Source: a virus
Virus record (IMG/VR): IMGVR_UViG_3300035099_000047
Span: 1 to 64,000 of that record
Strand: one strand, 5' to 3'
Length of the DNA: 64,000 nucleotides
Positions 15,970 to 24,331 of this stretch are shown one piece after another; the stretch's first letter is position 1; every line of letters begins with the position of its first letter. Under the pieces are notes generated by a model that saw only the letters and a list, made by a program, of their open reading frames with translations, was not told the DNA's origin and searched no databases. The position numbers and the translations under genes were made by a program.

Positions 15970-16532
15970 CCAACCTCATGATTCTCCGGATTATGGTAGG
16001 CTTGCTTCCGCTGATCCTCAGTCAAAGGTTTCATCACTTGTTTCTCCTGATACTCTCCTGGCTTGTATGGATTGCCTAATTCTATCTTCCGCTCCGGTCC
16101 ACAAGCGTCAAACAATGGCCACAAGGCTTTATATTCAGGATAAGCCGCCCCTTGAGGTCGCATTTTTCTACGGCGAGCAGCGTACAACATATTGCCATAG
16201 AGTGGCCCAAAATCCGGAACTGCCTTTTCACAGTCCTTGAATGCTTGTTCCAACTGGCTCAAACTCTCGGAGGTAACTCTTTCTCCATCCGCCGAACCCC
16301 AAAAGAAATCATCTGAACAAATGACCTCGAAGTTCAAGTCATCATCCCAAATCAAGTCGTGGAATTTGTCATACTTACGCATTAGTTTGAATAGGCTACA
16401 CACAAAATGGTATCCCTGAAGATGCTCCAAAACGCTCTGCAGCACCCCAATTGGAGGGAACACGTTACCCATTACCCTTTCCCATGCAACCAATCGCTGA
16501 ACCTGCTGAATCAAGTCGGCTAAATCACTCAT
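15966..16532 (-). CDS. Hypothetical protein (188 aa)
   Basis: Helical N-terminus (MSDLADLIQQVQRLVAWERV), aromatic/acidic centre (KYDKFHDLIWDDDLNFEVI), basic stretch (YAARRRKMRPQ). Start overlaps the SbcC N-lobe stop. I do not recognise the family. Its place in the recombination operon suggests a repair or replication accessory. Confidence 0.55.
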   Translation of the reverse strand: MSDLADLIQQVQRLVAWERVMGNVFPPIGVLQSVLEHLQGYHFVCSLFKLMRKYDKFHDLIWDDDLNFEVICSDDFFWGSADGERVTSESLSQLEQAFKDCEKAVPDFGPLYGNMLYAARRRKMRPQGAAYPEYKALWPLFDACGPERKIELGNPYKPGEYQEKQVMKPLTEDQRKQAYHNPENHEVG

Positions 16533-17550
16533 CTTTCAACTTTCCCCCACAAATAGGGCACAAGCCCTTGGTTTCTTCTTTCAACTGCTTGCGGGCGGCA
16601 ACCAACCGTTCCTTCAATCCCTTCAACTCCCTTTCAGAACTAGCAACAACTTCCAACAATCCACTCAGTCCCTCCTCACGTTTGACCGATGCTTCACATT
16701 CTTCCTTCAACTTAGTCAACTCGGATAAATCAGGCACTGGTCGCCCGGTTTTTCGTTGCAACTGATTGATGTCATCCACTATAGCCTTGACTTTATTATA
16801 CCAATTCTGCCGATTGATTAGCTCTCCACCCTTCCTTGCTAGCACCTTACCCTTGATTAACAAGCCCTTCAATTGAGCCAGCCTTTGTTGGTCCCATTTT
16901 ATCTCAGCAACCAACTGGTTCAATCCCAGGGACCGCTGCCGCAACTGGTGAATCTCGGATTGTAGGCTCTCCAGGCTCTGGAGTATTTCGTCCATCGTAG
17001 GCACGTAGGCTGTTGCCGTAACACGTCCGCAGGCATCTTTGTACCTTTCGCCAACCACCCGCTCCTCCACCGTATATTGGCGTATACGTGACGACACACG
17101 GGATGTCACCAAGTCAATCACATCCAAGTCCACCAGCTTGTTCAACTGACGCGCCAGCTCCGGAGGGCTCATACCCACCCAAAATGGTGGATCATGTTGC
17201 CCAGCAAATGAATAATCGTTCACCCTTAACAAGGACTGTATGGCGGGGGGCACTTCATCCCGGAACGCTCTGAACTCATCCCCATCCAACCTATAAAGGT
17301 TATCACTACCATTGCGTTCCCTGGTCAACTTGTGGCCATCGACCTTACCACGCACTCTCACCAATTTGCTACCCCACCTACAAAACGCACCGCCTTTCGG
17401 CTTGTTCTGAAATAACCACCGTATCCCCCGTACCAAAGAACTTTTACCACTATCCGATGGGCCACATATAGTAGTGATTCCCTCTGACAAAGAGAGCTCG
17501 AACCTGGCATGGGTTTGAAAGTTTTCAAAAAGAAACTTTTCGACGCTCAC
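16525..17550 (-). CDS. SbcC/gp46-like ATPase, N-terminal lobe and zinc hook
   Basis: A 341-residue protein. Walker A GPSDSGKSS lies at about residues 31-39, in the usual SbcC context (FENFQTHARFELSLSEGITTI before it). Long coiled-coil segments follow, and the C-terminus ends in the zinc hook GLCPICGGKL. The chain stops at the hook, where a normal SbcC would fold back along the arm to its second lobe; that lobe is encoded separately at 13223. GTG start overlapping the RuvC gene stop. Confidence 0.85.
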   Translation of the reverse strand: MSVEKFLFENFQTHARFELSLSEGITTICGPSDSGKSSLVRGIRWLFQNKPKGGAFCRWGSKLVRVRGKVDGHKLTRERNGSDNLYRLDGDEFRAFRDEVPPAIQSLLRVNDYSFAGQHDPPFWVGMSPPELARQLNKLVDLDVIDLVTSRVSSRIRQYTVEERVVGERYKDACGRVTATAYVPTMDEILQSLESLQSEIHQLRQRSLGLNQLVAEIKWDQQRLAQLKGLLIKGKVLARKGGELINRQNWYNKVKAIVDDINQLQRKTGRPVPDLSELTKLKEECEASVKREEGLSGLLEVVASSERELKGLKERLVAARKQLKEETKGLCPICGGKLKDE

Positions 17551-18014
17551 TTCTTACTCCCCCTGCAATACTCACTCATCGCCAAATCGAGCAACCACAA
17601 AGCGTCAGCCTGGTTATCATCAACTATGTTAGTATCAGGCCACTTATCACATGCTGCCTCCACCATCATGTCCTTACTGGCATTGGCGTTGCCTGTAGCA
17701 TGCTTTTTAATTTCCTTGGGAGAATATCCTTTGTATTGAATACCAAAACTATCACACCACCTCTTAACCACCCCTTGCATCTCTGCATGAACCACCAAGG
17801 CCCCTTGCATATGAGGAGCCCCATGCCTAGCCGCTTCGTAGACCACAAAATGAACTCCCACGGAATCCAAGACTTCGTTGAGCTTAGCTTCCAATCGAAG
17901 GAGCCTCATCCCGGACGATTCGTCACGTTTGACGGAGAGATTCCAAACACCACTAGCGCCATTGCTATGGGCCCATCCACATTTCGTCGCAATATCTAAA
18001 CTCAATATCTTCAT
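17547..18014 (-). CDS. RuvC-like Holliday-junction resolvase
   Basis: A 155-residue RNase H-fold nuclease. The catalytic carboxylates are recognisable: LSLDIATKCGW (D6), VVYEAARHG (E) and the C-terminal DDNQADALWLL (two D). Size and order match RuvC and phage junction resolvases, which cut branched DNA left by recombination before packaging. Overlaps both neighbours, within the recombination operon. Confidence 0.85.
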   Translation of the reverse strand: MKILSLDIATKCGWAHSNGASGVWNLSVKRDESSGMRLLRLEAKLNEVLDSVGVHFVVYEAARHGAPHMQGALVVHAEMQGVVKRWCDSFGIQYKGYSPKEIKKHATGNANASKDMMVEAACDKWPDTNIVDDNQADALWLLDLAMSEYCRGSKK

Positions 18015-18262
18015 GTTTGTATAATCTTAGAGTACAATTCATTCCAGCCACAATCGCACCTGCTTTCCCTTCCTATTGCAGCATCATCCACCTCCGGGCA
18101 GGAAGGTCTGTGGTCTCCATATTCAATCAAATCTTGCTTCAATTTGAATAGTTCTGACTTTAGCCGGTCACATTCGCACCACGGACACGGCTGATGCGTA
18201 GCACTACACCCGTAAACCCTTCCACAAATCACGCAAACCAACCCCTCAGCAGTTTTAAACAT
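18011..18262 (-). CDS. Zinc-binding protein (83 aa)
   Basis: Cysteine pairs CVICGRVYGC, CPWCEC and CDCG, plus histidines, suggest one or two zinc sites around a short helix (RLKSELFKLKQDLIEYG). It shares its translation-start context (TGAAAGGGTTGxGGxAATG) with the genes at 18630 and 20371. Function unknown. Confidence 0.6.
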   Translation of the reverse strand: MFKTAEGLVCVICGRVYGCSATHQPCPWCECDRLKSELFKLKQDLIEYGDHRPSCPEVDDAAIGRESRCDCGWNELYSKIIQT

Positions 18263-18630
18263 TTCCGCAACCCTTTCAGTACAAATCCATCCGACTCCGG
18301 CTTAATCCCAACCTTGACAATATCCCCACGGGGGCCTCTAACATAGTTGTATTTAGGCAGGAGCCACCACAATTTAGGAACCCCAGCGTCTCGCCTTTCA
18401 CGACCTAGTTTCAATCTTTCATCGTTCAGCAACTTATGCTTAGCTTCCCTTTTAGCTCTGGCTTCAAAAATAGACGTTTCACCAACAGACATATACATAT
18501 TGCAAACTTCGCAAAGGGGTACTGGTTTACCCACTTCAGCATCCTTTTCCACCAAATACCTTCCACACCTAGCACAATAATGAAATTCCAACGGAGCTAT
18601 CCAAGCCCCCAAGTCATCGATCTCTTTCAT
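18229..18630 (-). CDS. Zinc-ribbon protein (133 aa)
   Basis: Start MKEIDDLGAWIAPLEFHYC. CARCGRYL...CEVCNMY is a zinc ribbon; the rest is basic (LNDERLKLGRERRDAG) and may bind nucleic acid. A TATAAT -10 box lies at about 18707 with no good -35. It is the first intact gene after the TnpB insertion. Confidence 0.6.
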   Translation of the reverse strand: MKEIDDLGAWIAPLEFHYCARCGRYLVEKDAEVGKPVPLCEVCNMYMSVGETSIFEARAKREAKHKLLNDERLKLGRERRDAGVPKLWWLLPKYNYVRGPRGDIVKVGIKPESDGFVLKGLRKCLKLLRGWFA

Positions 18631-18668
18631 TCCCACAATCCTTTCAACAAACGAATTGCATTTTGTCT

Positions 18669-18764
18669 TCACGCCGTCTTACTACCATGTCTGTAGGGTC
18701 TGCATTCATTATACAACATTTTGTCATGAAGAGCTTCCACCAGGGGAATACGATATTTTTCCAC
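18669..18764 (-). pseudogene. 3' remnant of phage gene split by the TnpB element
   Basis: Directly after the TnpB right-end hairpin there is an open frame of 31 codons ending in TGA: VEKYRIPLVEALHDKMLYNE, then CRPYRHGSKTA. It has no ribosome site of its own. It most simply continues the gene at 19994-20371, whose own last codons lie inside the element. The exact join cannot be fixed without an uninterrupted relative. Confidence 0.5.
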
Positions 18765-18960
18765 TGTGACATTCCCCACACCTAAAGGTGGAGGCTTCTG
18801 ACGGACGCTTGTCCTTGCTTGCTCCATGAGGGGGCAAGTAGCGGGGCTACGTTATCCGGCATGGGTGTGTCCCACCCAGCTCGACGCAAGATGTTCAGCG
18901 CCGCGTTGTGATCACGGTCGAGCGACAGACCACAGGCGCAGGTGACCCAACGGGTCGAAA
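18765..18960 (-). ncRNA. Possible omega (right-end guide) RNA of the TnpB element
   Basis: In this family a guide RNA is made from the 3' end of tnpB through the right-end hairpin and carries a guide copied from flanking DNA. The sequence here has the required hairpin directly after tnpB. Position and the family rule are the only support; ends are not determined. Confidence 0.3.
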
Positions 18961-19957
18961 GGTCAAAGTTTGGGAACGCTGTTCCACACTTAGAACAACA
19001 CTTGGACGTATAGGCGGGGTCTACATAGGCGACTTCACGACCAGCGCTTTCAGCCTTGTACGTGAGGTACTGCCGAAATGCAGACCAGCCGCTGTCCAGG
19101 ATGCTCTTGCTCAGGTGATGATTGCAAACCATGTTGCGTACATGCAAGTCTTCCAGTGCAATACGGTCATATCGGCGAATCAAGTCGGTGCTCAGTTTGT
19201 GCAGAAAGTCTGCACGCTGCGCCGCAACATGTGACTGATGGCGCTGAACGGCAAGCAGCACCCGGCGACGGTTGTTGCTACCGCGATGGGCGCGGGCAAG
19301 TTTGCGTTGCAGGCGGCGCAATTCCCGCTGCCCGGCACGATAGAAGGCCGGATGCGCAATCTTTGCTCCATCACTGATAGTTAGCAAGGCGGAAATGCCT
19401 ACGTCAATCCCAGCGATCTTGCCTGTGGGAGGCAGCGGTTTGCCTTCTGGCACTTCACAGGCAAAACAGGCATACCACCATCCCGCTTTGCGCAGGATGC
19501 GAACCGTCTTGACCGTTCCCTCAAGTGGGCGATGCCAGCGTACACGCATCCGCCCAATGCCATACAGCTTCAGTCGCCGCCCATCGAGTTTTGCACCATT
19601 CCCGAATTGCTTGAACAGAAAGCTGTTGAATTTGTTGTGACCTTTGAATCGTGGAAAGCCGGGCTTCTCTCCAGCTTTTACACGGCGAAAAAACGCCTGA
19701 AATGCAAGGTCAACCTGGTCAATGACGCTCTGTGCCGTTTGGCTGAACATCCGTTTGCCACAGAGGAAAGTCTTCCGGTAGTGTTTGGCAAGTTCGTAGA
19801 GTTCCGATCTGCTAACGCTGATCCTTTCCAGCTTATAAGCATACTTGCGCTCTGCCAGCGCCATGTTGTACAATCCTTGGCAGGCTTCCAGTATGCGACA
19901 CAAGTTTTTCTCTTGCGAGCGCGAAGGGTAGAGGCGATAGCGGTAAGTTCGCAGCAT
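18782..19957 (-). CDS. tnpB: TnpB RNA-guided nuclease (IS605 type)
   Basis: A 391-residue TnpB, the presumed ancestor of Cas12. It starts MLRTYRYRLYPSRSQEKNL (OrfB-type N-terminus). The RuvC site appears complete: GIDVGISALLTISDG (D), IALEDLHVRNM (E) and SLDRDHNAALNIL (D). The zinc ribbon CSKCG...CACG is intact. It should cut DNA next to a short target motif using the element's own right-end RNA. All catalytic residues visible suggests recent arrival and an active protein. Confidence 0.93.
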   Translation of the reverse strand: MLRTYRYRLYPSRSQEKNLCRILEACQGLYNMALAERKYAYKLERISVSRSELYELAKHYRKTFLCGKRMFSQTAQSVIDQVDLAFQAFFRRVKAGEKPGFPRFKGHNKFNSFLFKQFGNGAKLDGRRLKLYGIGRMRVRWHRPLEGTVKTVRILRKAGWWYACFACEVPEGKPLPPTGKIAGIDVGISALLTISDGAKIAHPAFYRAGQRELRRLQRKLARAHRGSNNRRRVLLAVQRHQSHVAAQRADFLHKLSTDLIRRYDRIALEDLHVRNMVCNHHLSKSILDSGWSAFRQYLTYKAESAGREVAYVDPAYTSKCCSKCGTAFPNFDLSTRWVTCACGLSLDRDHNAALNILRRAGWDTPMPDNVAPLLAPSWSKQGQASVRSLHL

Positions 19958-19993
19958 TTAGGCTACCTTCATCTCCAAGGCTCTGTTATAAAC

Positions 19994-20371
19994 CTAGCAA
20001 CACCCCCTAGCCTTGACGGTATTTGCACCTGTTTCAACTCCACTGTCATACTCATAATCAACCACAAAATAAGGTCTACCTCTAGGCATTTTAGGCCACT
20101 CCACGTACAATTTACCCAAAAATGGATCTAATCTCATTTTCAGGGGTCTCGGTCCCCAATCGTCCTCTTTCCAAATGATCAACCCTCCTTTTCGATTAAA
20201 ACGAAACTTGAAACGGTCCTTCAACCTATAAACCATGACACCTTTCAAAGTACCAGGCATTACAGGAAAGTACTGCAACTGGTATTCTTCCGACTTTTTT
20301 ACCCAATCAATGAATCTAGCTTCCAATCTTTCATTAAACACAACACTGGCTGTATGAAACCATTTGCTCAT
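19994..20371 (-). pseudogene. Phage gene interrupted by the TnpB element (5' part)
   Basis: A 125-codon frame starting MSKWFHTASVVFNERLEARF, whose ATG overlaps the flap nuclease stop. Strand-rich with many aromatic and basic residues (RFKFRFNRKGGLIIWKED). Its last codons (NTVKARGCC) run into the left end of the TnpB element, and a matching frame resumes on the far side (18669-18764). No family recognised. The truncated protein may still be made. Confidence 0.55.
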
Positions 20372-21222
20372 TCCCACAACCCTTTCAATATTCGTTTACG
20401 AGGCCCCTTCCTCCGGAGAGATTTCATCCCCAGCTCATCCATGATCTCATCCCACGCCCCTTGACTCACGTTGTCCTCTTGCAAATGACAAGGTTCCGTA
20501 CCTACAAAAGGCAGCCTCACCAAATCCAAATTGAAATTCCACACATTCGTACCAGCAACTATAGCTTGGAAAGCCTTGGTATCTGGCTTGAGCTTACCTG
20601 TTAGAAACTTTACAGCCGTTTTCTCCCCAACCCCCTTGATCCCTATCACCCCATCCCCTCTACATCCCGCAAGAGCCTTCACATCTGGCCATTTTGCGGG
20701 ACAAATACCCCACTGACGAGTAAACGAATCCGCTGTCACAATCTTGCCCTTAAGCAACCACATACACACCCGAGGACCAAGCAGCTGAAACAAATCCTCA
20801 TCACTGCTAACTATGATAGCTTCCTCACCTTTTGGTAAGTTGTCGCAAACCGAGGCAATAATGTCATCTGCTTCATAACCATCTTGTGACAGGACATTCT
20901 TGAACCCTATTTCTGGCAGATACCTAGTGCGCAACCGATACAGCTGCTTGCGTAAGTTGCTGAAAGCTTGTCGTTCTTCCGGGGACTGATCCTTGTGGCG
21001 GTTGCGCTTGTATTGACTGAAAATTTCCCTACGCTTATCGCAACCGCGATCAAACGTCCATGCAACCCGATTCGTAGAATGGAGATCCATCAGGTTAAGG
21101 ACAACTTGGAAGATTCCAAAAACAGCACCCGTATGGATCCCTTTATGAGAAAGTTCCCCTAAATGGTAAATAGCTCGATGAGCCAAAGCATTCGTGTCTA
21201 CAATAAGCCAAGGGGGACTCAA
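20368..21222 (-). CDS. 5'-3' exonuclease / flap endonuclease
   Basis: A 284-residue FEN-family nuclease. The metal-binding motifs are in order: LIVDTNALAHRA, AWTFDRGCDKRREIF, DGYEADDIIASV, IVSSDEDLFQLL and then the helix-hairpin-helix DGVIGIKGVGEKTAVKFL. In cells and phages this enzyme removes RNA primers and flaps at the lagging strand. Here it is a separate gene from the polymerase, as in T4 and T5. Confidence 0.9.
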   Translation of the reverse strand: MSPPWLIVDTNALAHRAIYHLGELSHKGIHTGAVFGIFQVVLNLMDLHSTNRVAWTFDRGCDKRREIFSQYKRNRHKDQSPEERQAFSNLRKQLYRLRTRYLPEIGFKNVLSQDGYEADDIIASVCDNLPKGEEAIIVSSDEDLFQLLGPRVCMWLLKGKIVTADSFTRQWGICPAKWPDVKALAGCRGDGVIGIKGVGEKTAVKFLTGKLKPDTKAFQAIVAGTNVWNFNLDLVRLPFVGTEPCHLQEDNVSQGAWDEIMDELGMKSLRRKGPRKRILKGLWE

Positions 21223-21434
21223 ATCTGAACCACCCTTTTGAACTCAGCAGGGATATCGGGGTACAACCGATCTAACATCAGTTGAGCATCTTCCTTACAA
21301 TCATACCTATAGGCAGGCAAAACGTAGCCTTCAAGTGGACTAGGAACCACGTCCTTCCATTCCCCCATATCAACATAGTGGGTCCCGCCGGAAAACTCAC
21401 TCTTAGCCCCTACTTGTACTTGCATTTTCCACAT
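21219..21434 (-). CDS. Hypothetical protein (71 aa)
   Basis: Starts MWKMQVQVGAKSEFSGGT behind GGGTGATTT. Small beta-like protein with a helical end (EDAQLMLDRLYPDIPAEFKR). Its stop overlaps the flap nuclease start. Family unknown. Confidence 0.55.
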   Translation of the reverse strand: MWKMQVQVGAKSEFSGGTHYVDMGEWKDVVPSPLEGYVLPAYRYDCKEDAQLMLDRLYPDIPAEFKRVVQI

Positions 21435-21462
21435 AAATCACCCAAATTTCCAGTCCCAAACA

Positions 21463-22593
21463 TCAATGATACCTGCTTTTTCTGTGGATTTTACAAGCTT
21501 CTTCCACAGCATTCCAAGCGTCCACTACTAAAGCCTTCAAATCATCTTCCATATTTTCCTCTTCCACCATACGTACTATTTCCTCTCGGCGCATAATCCG
21601 TTCTGGCCCAAGACCTGTCACCACAATCTTGCCACCGCTCGCATTTTCACTCTGAGTTTCTTTTTCCTTTTTCCAAACCTTTTCCGCTACCAAGTAATCC
21701 ACCATCCCACCAACATCATCTACCCCTGCGCTATGATACACCGGGACCACCACAGACCGATCCCTACCCACCACGCGGTTTTTCTTGACCCGCACCTTGC
21801 AATACGTACCCAGTTCCCGTTCCTTACCATTGACTTCCCTCTTGATTTTACCCACTTGAGTGGACCACAACTGAAGCGTGGCAAAGAACTTCAAGGCTCG
21901 GCCACCAGCCACTGTACTAGACTCAAACAAACTGTAACTATCCCGCGTCTGGCTGACCACTATCAAAATGCTACCACTGCGCTTCAACGGGCCCATCAAT
22001 TTACGCAGATTACGAGAATTCCATTTGGCTATTTCTCCCCCAAAGCTACCCGTGACTTCCTTCTTACCCTTGCGCATAGCCGCCTTGACTTTATCAAACT
22101 GGTTTATCTCCTCCCGACTGGTGAGGCCGTCAAGGCTATCCAAAACGTATATGAAGGGCTTACTTTTTTTGAGTGAGTCATCCAAGTTAAAATAAAACTC
22201 TTGGATAGTCTCGCTGTCTTCACGGTTGCCTTCTTCGTCGTAACGCGGAGCTTCTAACCTTTGGGCCACTTTCGGTCCAAAGAAACGCTCAATGTCCATC
22301 AATGCACCGCCTTCAGGCGCATCATAAACAAACCTGTAATCATCAAAGCTAGGGTTAATGCTAGCTTCCGCCAAACAGGTCAACGTCAAAAATGTCTTAC
22401 CTGAGTCCGAATCACCGACGAACCAGTAAAACTTCCCTTTCACAAACCCCTTGTCTGGATGCCCTGTACATGCCAAATTCAAACAAGTGCTGCCCGTACT
22501 CAAAAACCGATCTGGACTCAGATCTTCCAACACATCCCGTTCCACTGGTTTACACAACGCCTGCTTAATACGTTCAATCTTGTTGGGACTCAT
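21463..22593 (-). CDS. RecA/UvsX-like recombinase
   Basis: A 376-residue RecA-fold ATPase. Walker A is GDSDSGKTF (preceded by FYWF, as in RecA-like cores), and Walker B is FIYVLDSLDGL. Further on, GSILIVVSQTRDSY corresponds to the RecA L1 region and strand with a Gln sensor. It catalyses strand exchange with the ssDNA-binding protein and the mediator encoded at 24.9 and 26.3 kb. Strong site GAGGTGAG before its ATG. It comes right after the IS607-interrupted gene. Confidence 0.85.
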   Translation of the reverse strand: MSPNKIERIKQALCKPVERDVLEDLSPDRFLSTGSTCLNLACTGHPDKGFVKGKFYWFVGDSDSGKTFLTLTCLAEASINPSFDDYRFVYDAPEGGALMDIERFFGPKVAQRLEAPRYDEEGNREDSETIQEFYFNLDDSLKKSKPFIYVLDSLDGLTSREEINQFDKVKAAMRKGKKEVTGSFGGEIAKWNSRNLRKLMGPLKRSGSILIVVSQTRDSYSLFESSTVAGGRALKFFATLQLWSTQVGKIKREVNGKERELGTYCKVRVKKNRVVGRDRSVVVPVYHSAGVDDVGGMVDYLVAEKVWKKEKETQSENASGGKIVVTGLGPERIMRREEIVRMVEEENMEDDLKALVVDAWNAVEEACKIHRKSRYH

Positions 22594-22601
22594 AACTCAC
22601 C

Positions 22602-22637
22602 TCAACAAGGTTTCTGCCAAGTGGTCTTGGTCACAAC
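22602..22637 (-). pseudogene. 3' end of phage gene split by IS607
   Basis: Twelve codons (VVTKTTWQKPC then TGA). Joined across the element to 24332-24484 they restore the frame exactly: ...NPEE-VVTKTTWQKPC-stop. Confidence 0.8.
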
Positions 22638-22691
22638 CGATACTTTACTCGCTTATAATTGCTTATAAGTGGCATGCGAGAGGCTGGCGGT

Positions 22692-23846
22692 TTAGGCCAG
22701 CATCAGGGGAGTATCTTCCAAGGCCCGCAGAAACACTCCGCGAGCGCCGTTTATGTCCCGGTCCATCGAGACACCATCCGAACCACGCACACGATATCGG
22801 CTGCCCAAATTCAGGATGATTTCTCCCGACCATGAGCAAGTCTTGGACGTGTACGCTTCGTCCTGAATCAGAACGGTTTTCTGTTCTTGATCGGCCTTGG
22901 CAACCAATCTCAAACGGAAACGAGAATGGGCCAAGCCGAGCATGGCGCGAACGGACTTGTTGCGCAACTTGCGACTCGTTCGACTGGCCATGCGTCCCGC
23001 CGCGAATGGCGGGATGATGATGGTGTCGAATTCATCAAGCAAGAATCGAATCGTCTTCCAATGTAACTCGTCAATCAAGTTGCTGATCTTGCGCCGCATC
23101 CGTCCAATAGCTAAAGTCAAACGACGTTTCGATCGCTTGTCTCCCTTGGCGCGACGTGAAATCAGCCGATCAAGGTGAACGAGAAGACGGACGATTCGTT
23201 GTTGTGCTTGCTCTCCGATCTTGCCGTGAGAATCAAGAGAAAACAGAGTCTGAAACGTTCGGACGCCGGGGTCCAGAGCTACCGTCCGGCCTTTATCAGC
23301 CTTTTGTTGGACGGTAACTCTGAACGGAACGGACAAGAACCAAGCCCCATTGTCCCAGACGAGTCGGGAATCCCGATGCTGCTGGGGAAGCGGTTCCGCC
23401 GCCTTGAGAACTCCGGCAATTCTCAAGTAAACGCCGATGGCGTTATCTTTTTGCTTCACTGCCGATGCGGGAATGAAGCACGATTGTTTCGGGTTTCGCC
23501 TGGAGCGAAAGCGCATCTTGAACGGCTCGCCAGTCTGCTTGGCTTTCTTCTTTTGAGCCGAGAATGCTTCGCACGCATCGCTTACGGCCACGCTCTTGAT
23601 CTGATACGGGACAGCACGCATCCAGTCCGGGCACGTCGCCAAAATCATCTTCTTGACAACAGTCCAATGCGGACGCGGCCCGTCAAGGCCGTTGATATAC
23701 TCGATGGTTTGGTTGTAGCACCAGCGGCTTGCGGCCAACCAACTGCGGAACCTATTCGCTTGTTCCGGTGTCGGATAGAGTCTGATCTTCCTTGATCTTG
23801 TCGCGGTATTTTCTGAGTCCGTGCATTCGCGCAGAGAAGACGGCAA
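22692..23846 (-). CDS. tnpB: TnpB (IS607 type) with degenerate zinc ribbon
   Basis: A TnpB-family protein of about 384 residues. The recognisable part starts RSRKIRLYPTPEQANRFRSW; no ATG is in a good place, and TTG 23846 is a guess. The open frame continues upstream through the whole of tnpA, but that part is not coding. RuvC-I VALDPGVRTFQTLF and RuvC-III SMDRDINGARGVF are clear. The middle motif reads TIIIPPFAAGRM with no Glu at the usual place, as I recall for IS607 TnpBs close to Fanzor proteins. The zinc ribbon keeps one Cys only (SKTCSWSGEI...RVRGSDG), so it is probably not folded around zinc. Confidence 0.8.
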   Translation of the reverse strand: MPSSLRECTDSENTATRSRKIRLYPTPEQANRFRSWLAASRWCYNQTIEYINGLDGPRPHWTVVKKMILATCPDWMRAVPYQIKSVAVSDACEAFSAQKKKAKQTGEPFKMRFRSRRNPKQSCFIPASAVKQKDNAIGVYLRIAGVLKAAEPLPQQHRDSRLVWDNGAWFLSVPFRVTVQQKADKGRTVALDPGVRTFQTLFSLDSHGKIGEQAQQRIVRLLVHLDRLISRRAKGDKRSKRRLTLAIGRMRRKISNLIDELHWKTIRFLLDEFDTIIIPPFAAGRMASRTSRKLRNKSVRAMLGLAHSRFRLRLVAKADQEQKTVLIQDEAYTSKTCSWSGEIILNLGSRYRVRGSDGVSMDRDINGARGVFLRALEDTPLMLA

Positions 23847-24294
23847 GGATGGCAAGCAAGTCTTGAGTGAGTTCGTCTGCTGGACTGCCTTTCGCAGACT
23901 TACCGAGAACCACGATTTTGCCACCGTTTCGCTCGACCACCCAACGGATGAGTTCGATTCCGAATCTGGCAAGCCGGTCGCTGTGGGCAACCACAATCGT
24001 AAGCTGTTCGCCGCGCAAGCTGCGTTCCAGTAAGGAGCGCAAACCTTTGCGTCTGAAGTTGAGTCCGCTGCCGATGTCGATGACGATTTCACTGCCTGGA
24101 TTGCGTTGTTTGAGCCATTCGACTTGCCGTTCAAGATCGTCTTTTTGTTTGTGGCTCGAAACTCTGGCGTAACAGACAATGGCTGATTTGACGCCGACCC
24201 AGGTATCAATGCCAAACAATTGCTGTCCAGTCGGAGTTCGTTTGCAAGGAATCTGTCCATGATCGGCATACTTTCTGAGTGTGTGTGGGTGCAA
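23752..24294 (-). CDS. tnpA: TnpA serine recombinase of IS607
   Basis: A 180-residue protein from TTG 24294. It starts with a MerR-like helix-turn-helix (HTLRKYADHGQIPCKRTP), then the resolvase core YARVSSHKQKDDLERQ with catalytic Ser, and the family motif VVAHSDRLARFG. The natural N-terminus appears longer: the frame reads YIPLRVAVDTTGLHPHTLRK right from the element edge, with no ATG, GTG or TTG before 24294. The true start may be an ATT or be supplied by the target site. It overlaps tnpB, as usual in IS607. Confidence 0.85.
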   Translation of the reverse strand: MHPHTLRKYADHGQIPCKRTPTGQQLFGIDTWVGVKSAIVCYARVSSHKQKDDLERQVEWLKQRNPGSEIVIDIGSGLNFRRKGLRSLLERSLRGEQLTIVVAHSDRLARFGIELIRWVVERNGGKIVVLGKSAKGSPADELTQDLLAILAVFSARMHGLRKYRDKIKEDQTLSDTGTSE

Positions 24295-24331
24295 ACCAGT
24301 GGTATCGACGGCAACCCTTAACGGAATGTAC

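Larger units (their letters stand above)
18765..20010 (-). mobile_element. IS200/IS605-type element carrying tnpB only
   Basis: The element encodes TnpB and no TnpA, so it moves only if a transposase is supplied. The right end has the usual imperfect hairpin just after the tnpB stop (minus strand CCTCCACCTTTAGGTGTGGGG, then AATGTCAC). The left end is less certain; I place it within the last codons of the phage gene at 19994. There is no target duplication, as expected for this single-strand transposing family. Boundaries are approximate. Confidence 0.65.
22638..24331 (-). mobile_element. IS607-family element (tnpA + tnpB), about 1694 bp
   Basis: It carries a serine recombinase and a TnpB. 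Both ends sit at a GG dinucleotide on the minus strand (24332-24331 and 22638-22637). Removing the element between the two Gs restores one GG and a continuous phage reading frame. Insertion between two Gs without duplication is the known IS607 rule. One-base uncertainty at each end is inherent. Confidence 0.85.

Noticed and set aside
16794-16801. TGGTATAAT-like box within the SbcC N-lobe gene (also at about 37140 in the PLP gene)
   Set aside because: Inside coding sequence, no -35, no gene start nearby downstream; likely chance.
22692-24314. One 540-codon frame read as a single TnpB fusion
   Set aside because: The first about 155 codons lie entirely over the recombinase gene in another frame and have shadow-type composition (Ser/Asn-rich); the TnpB family start lies near codon 170.
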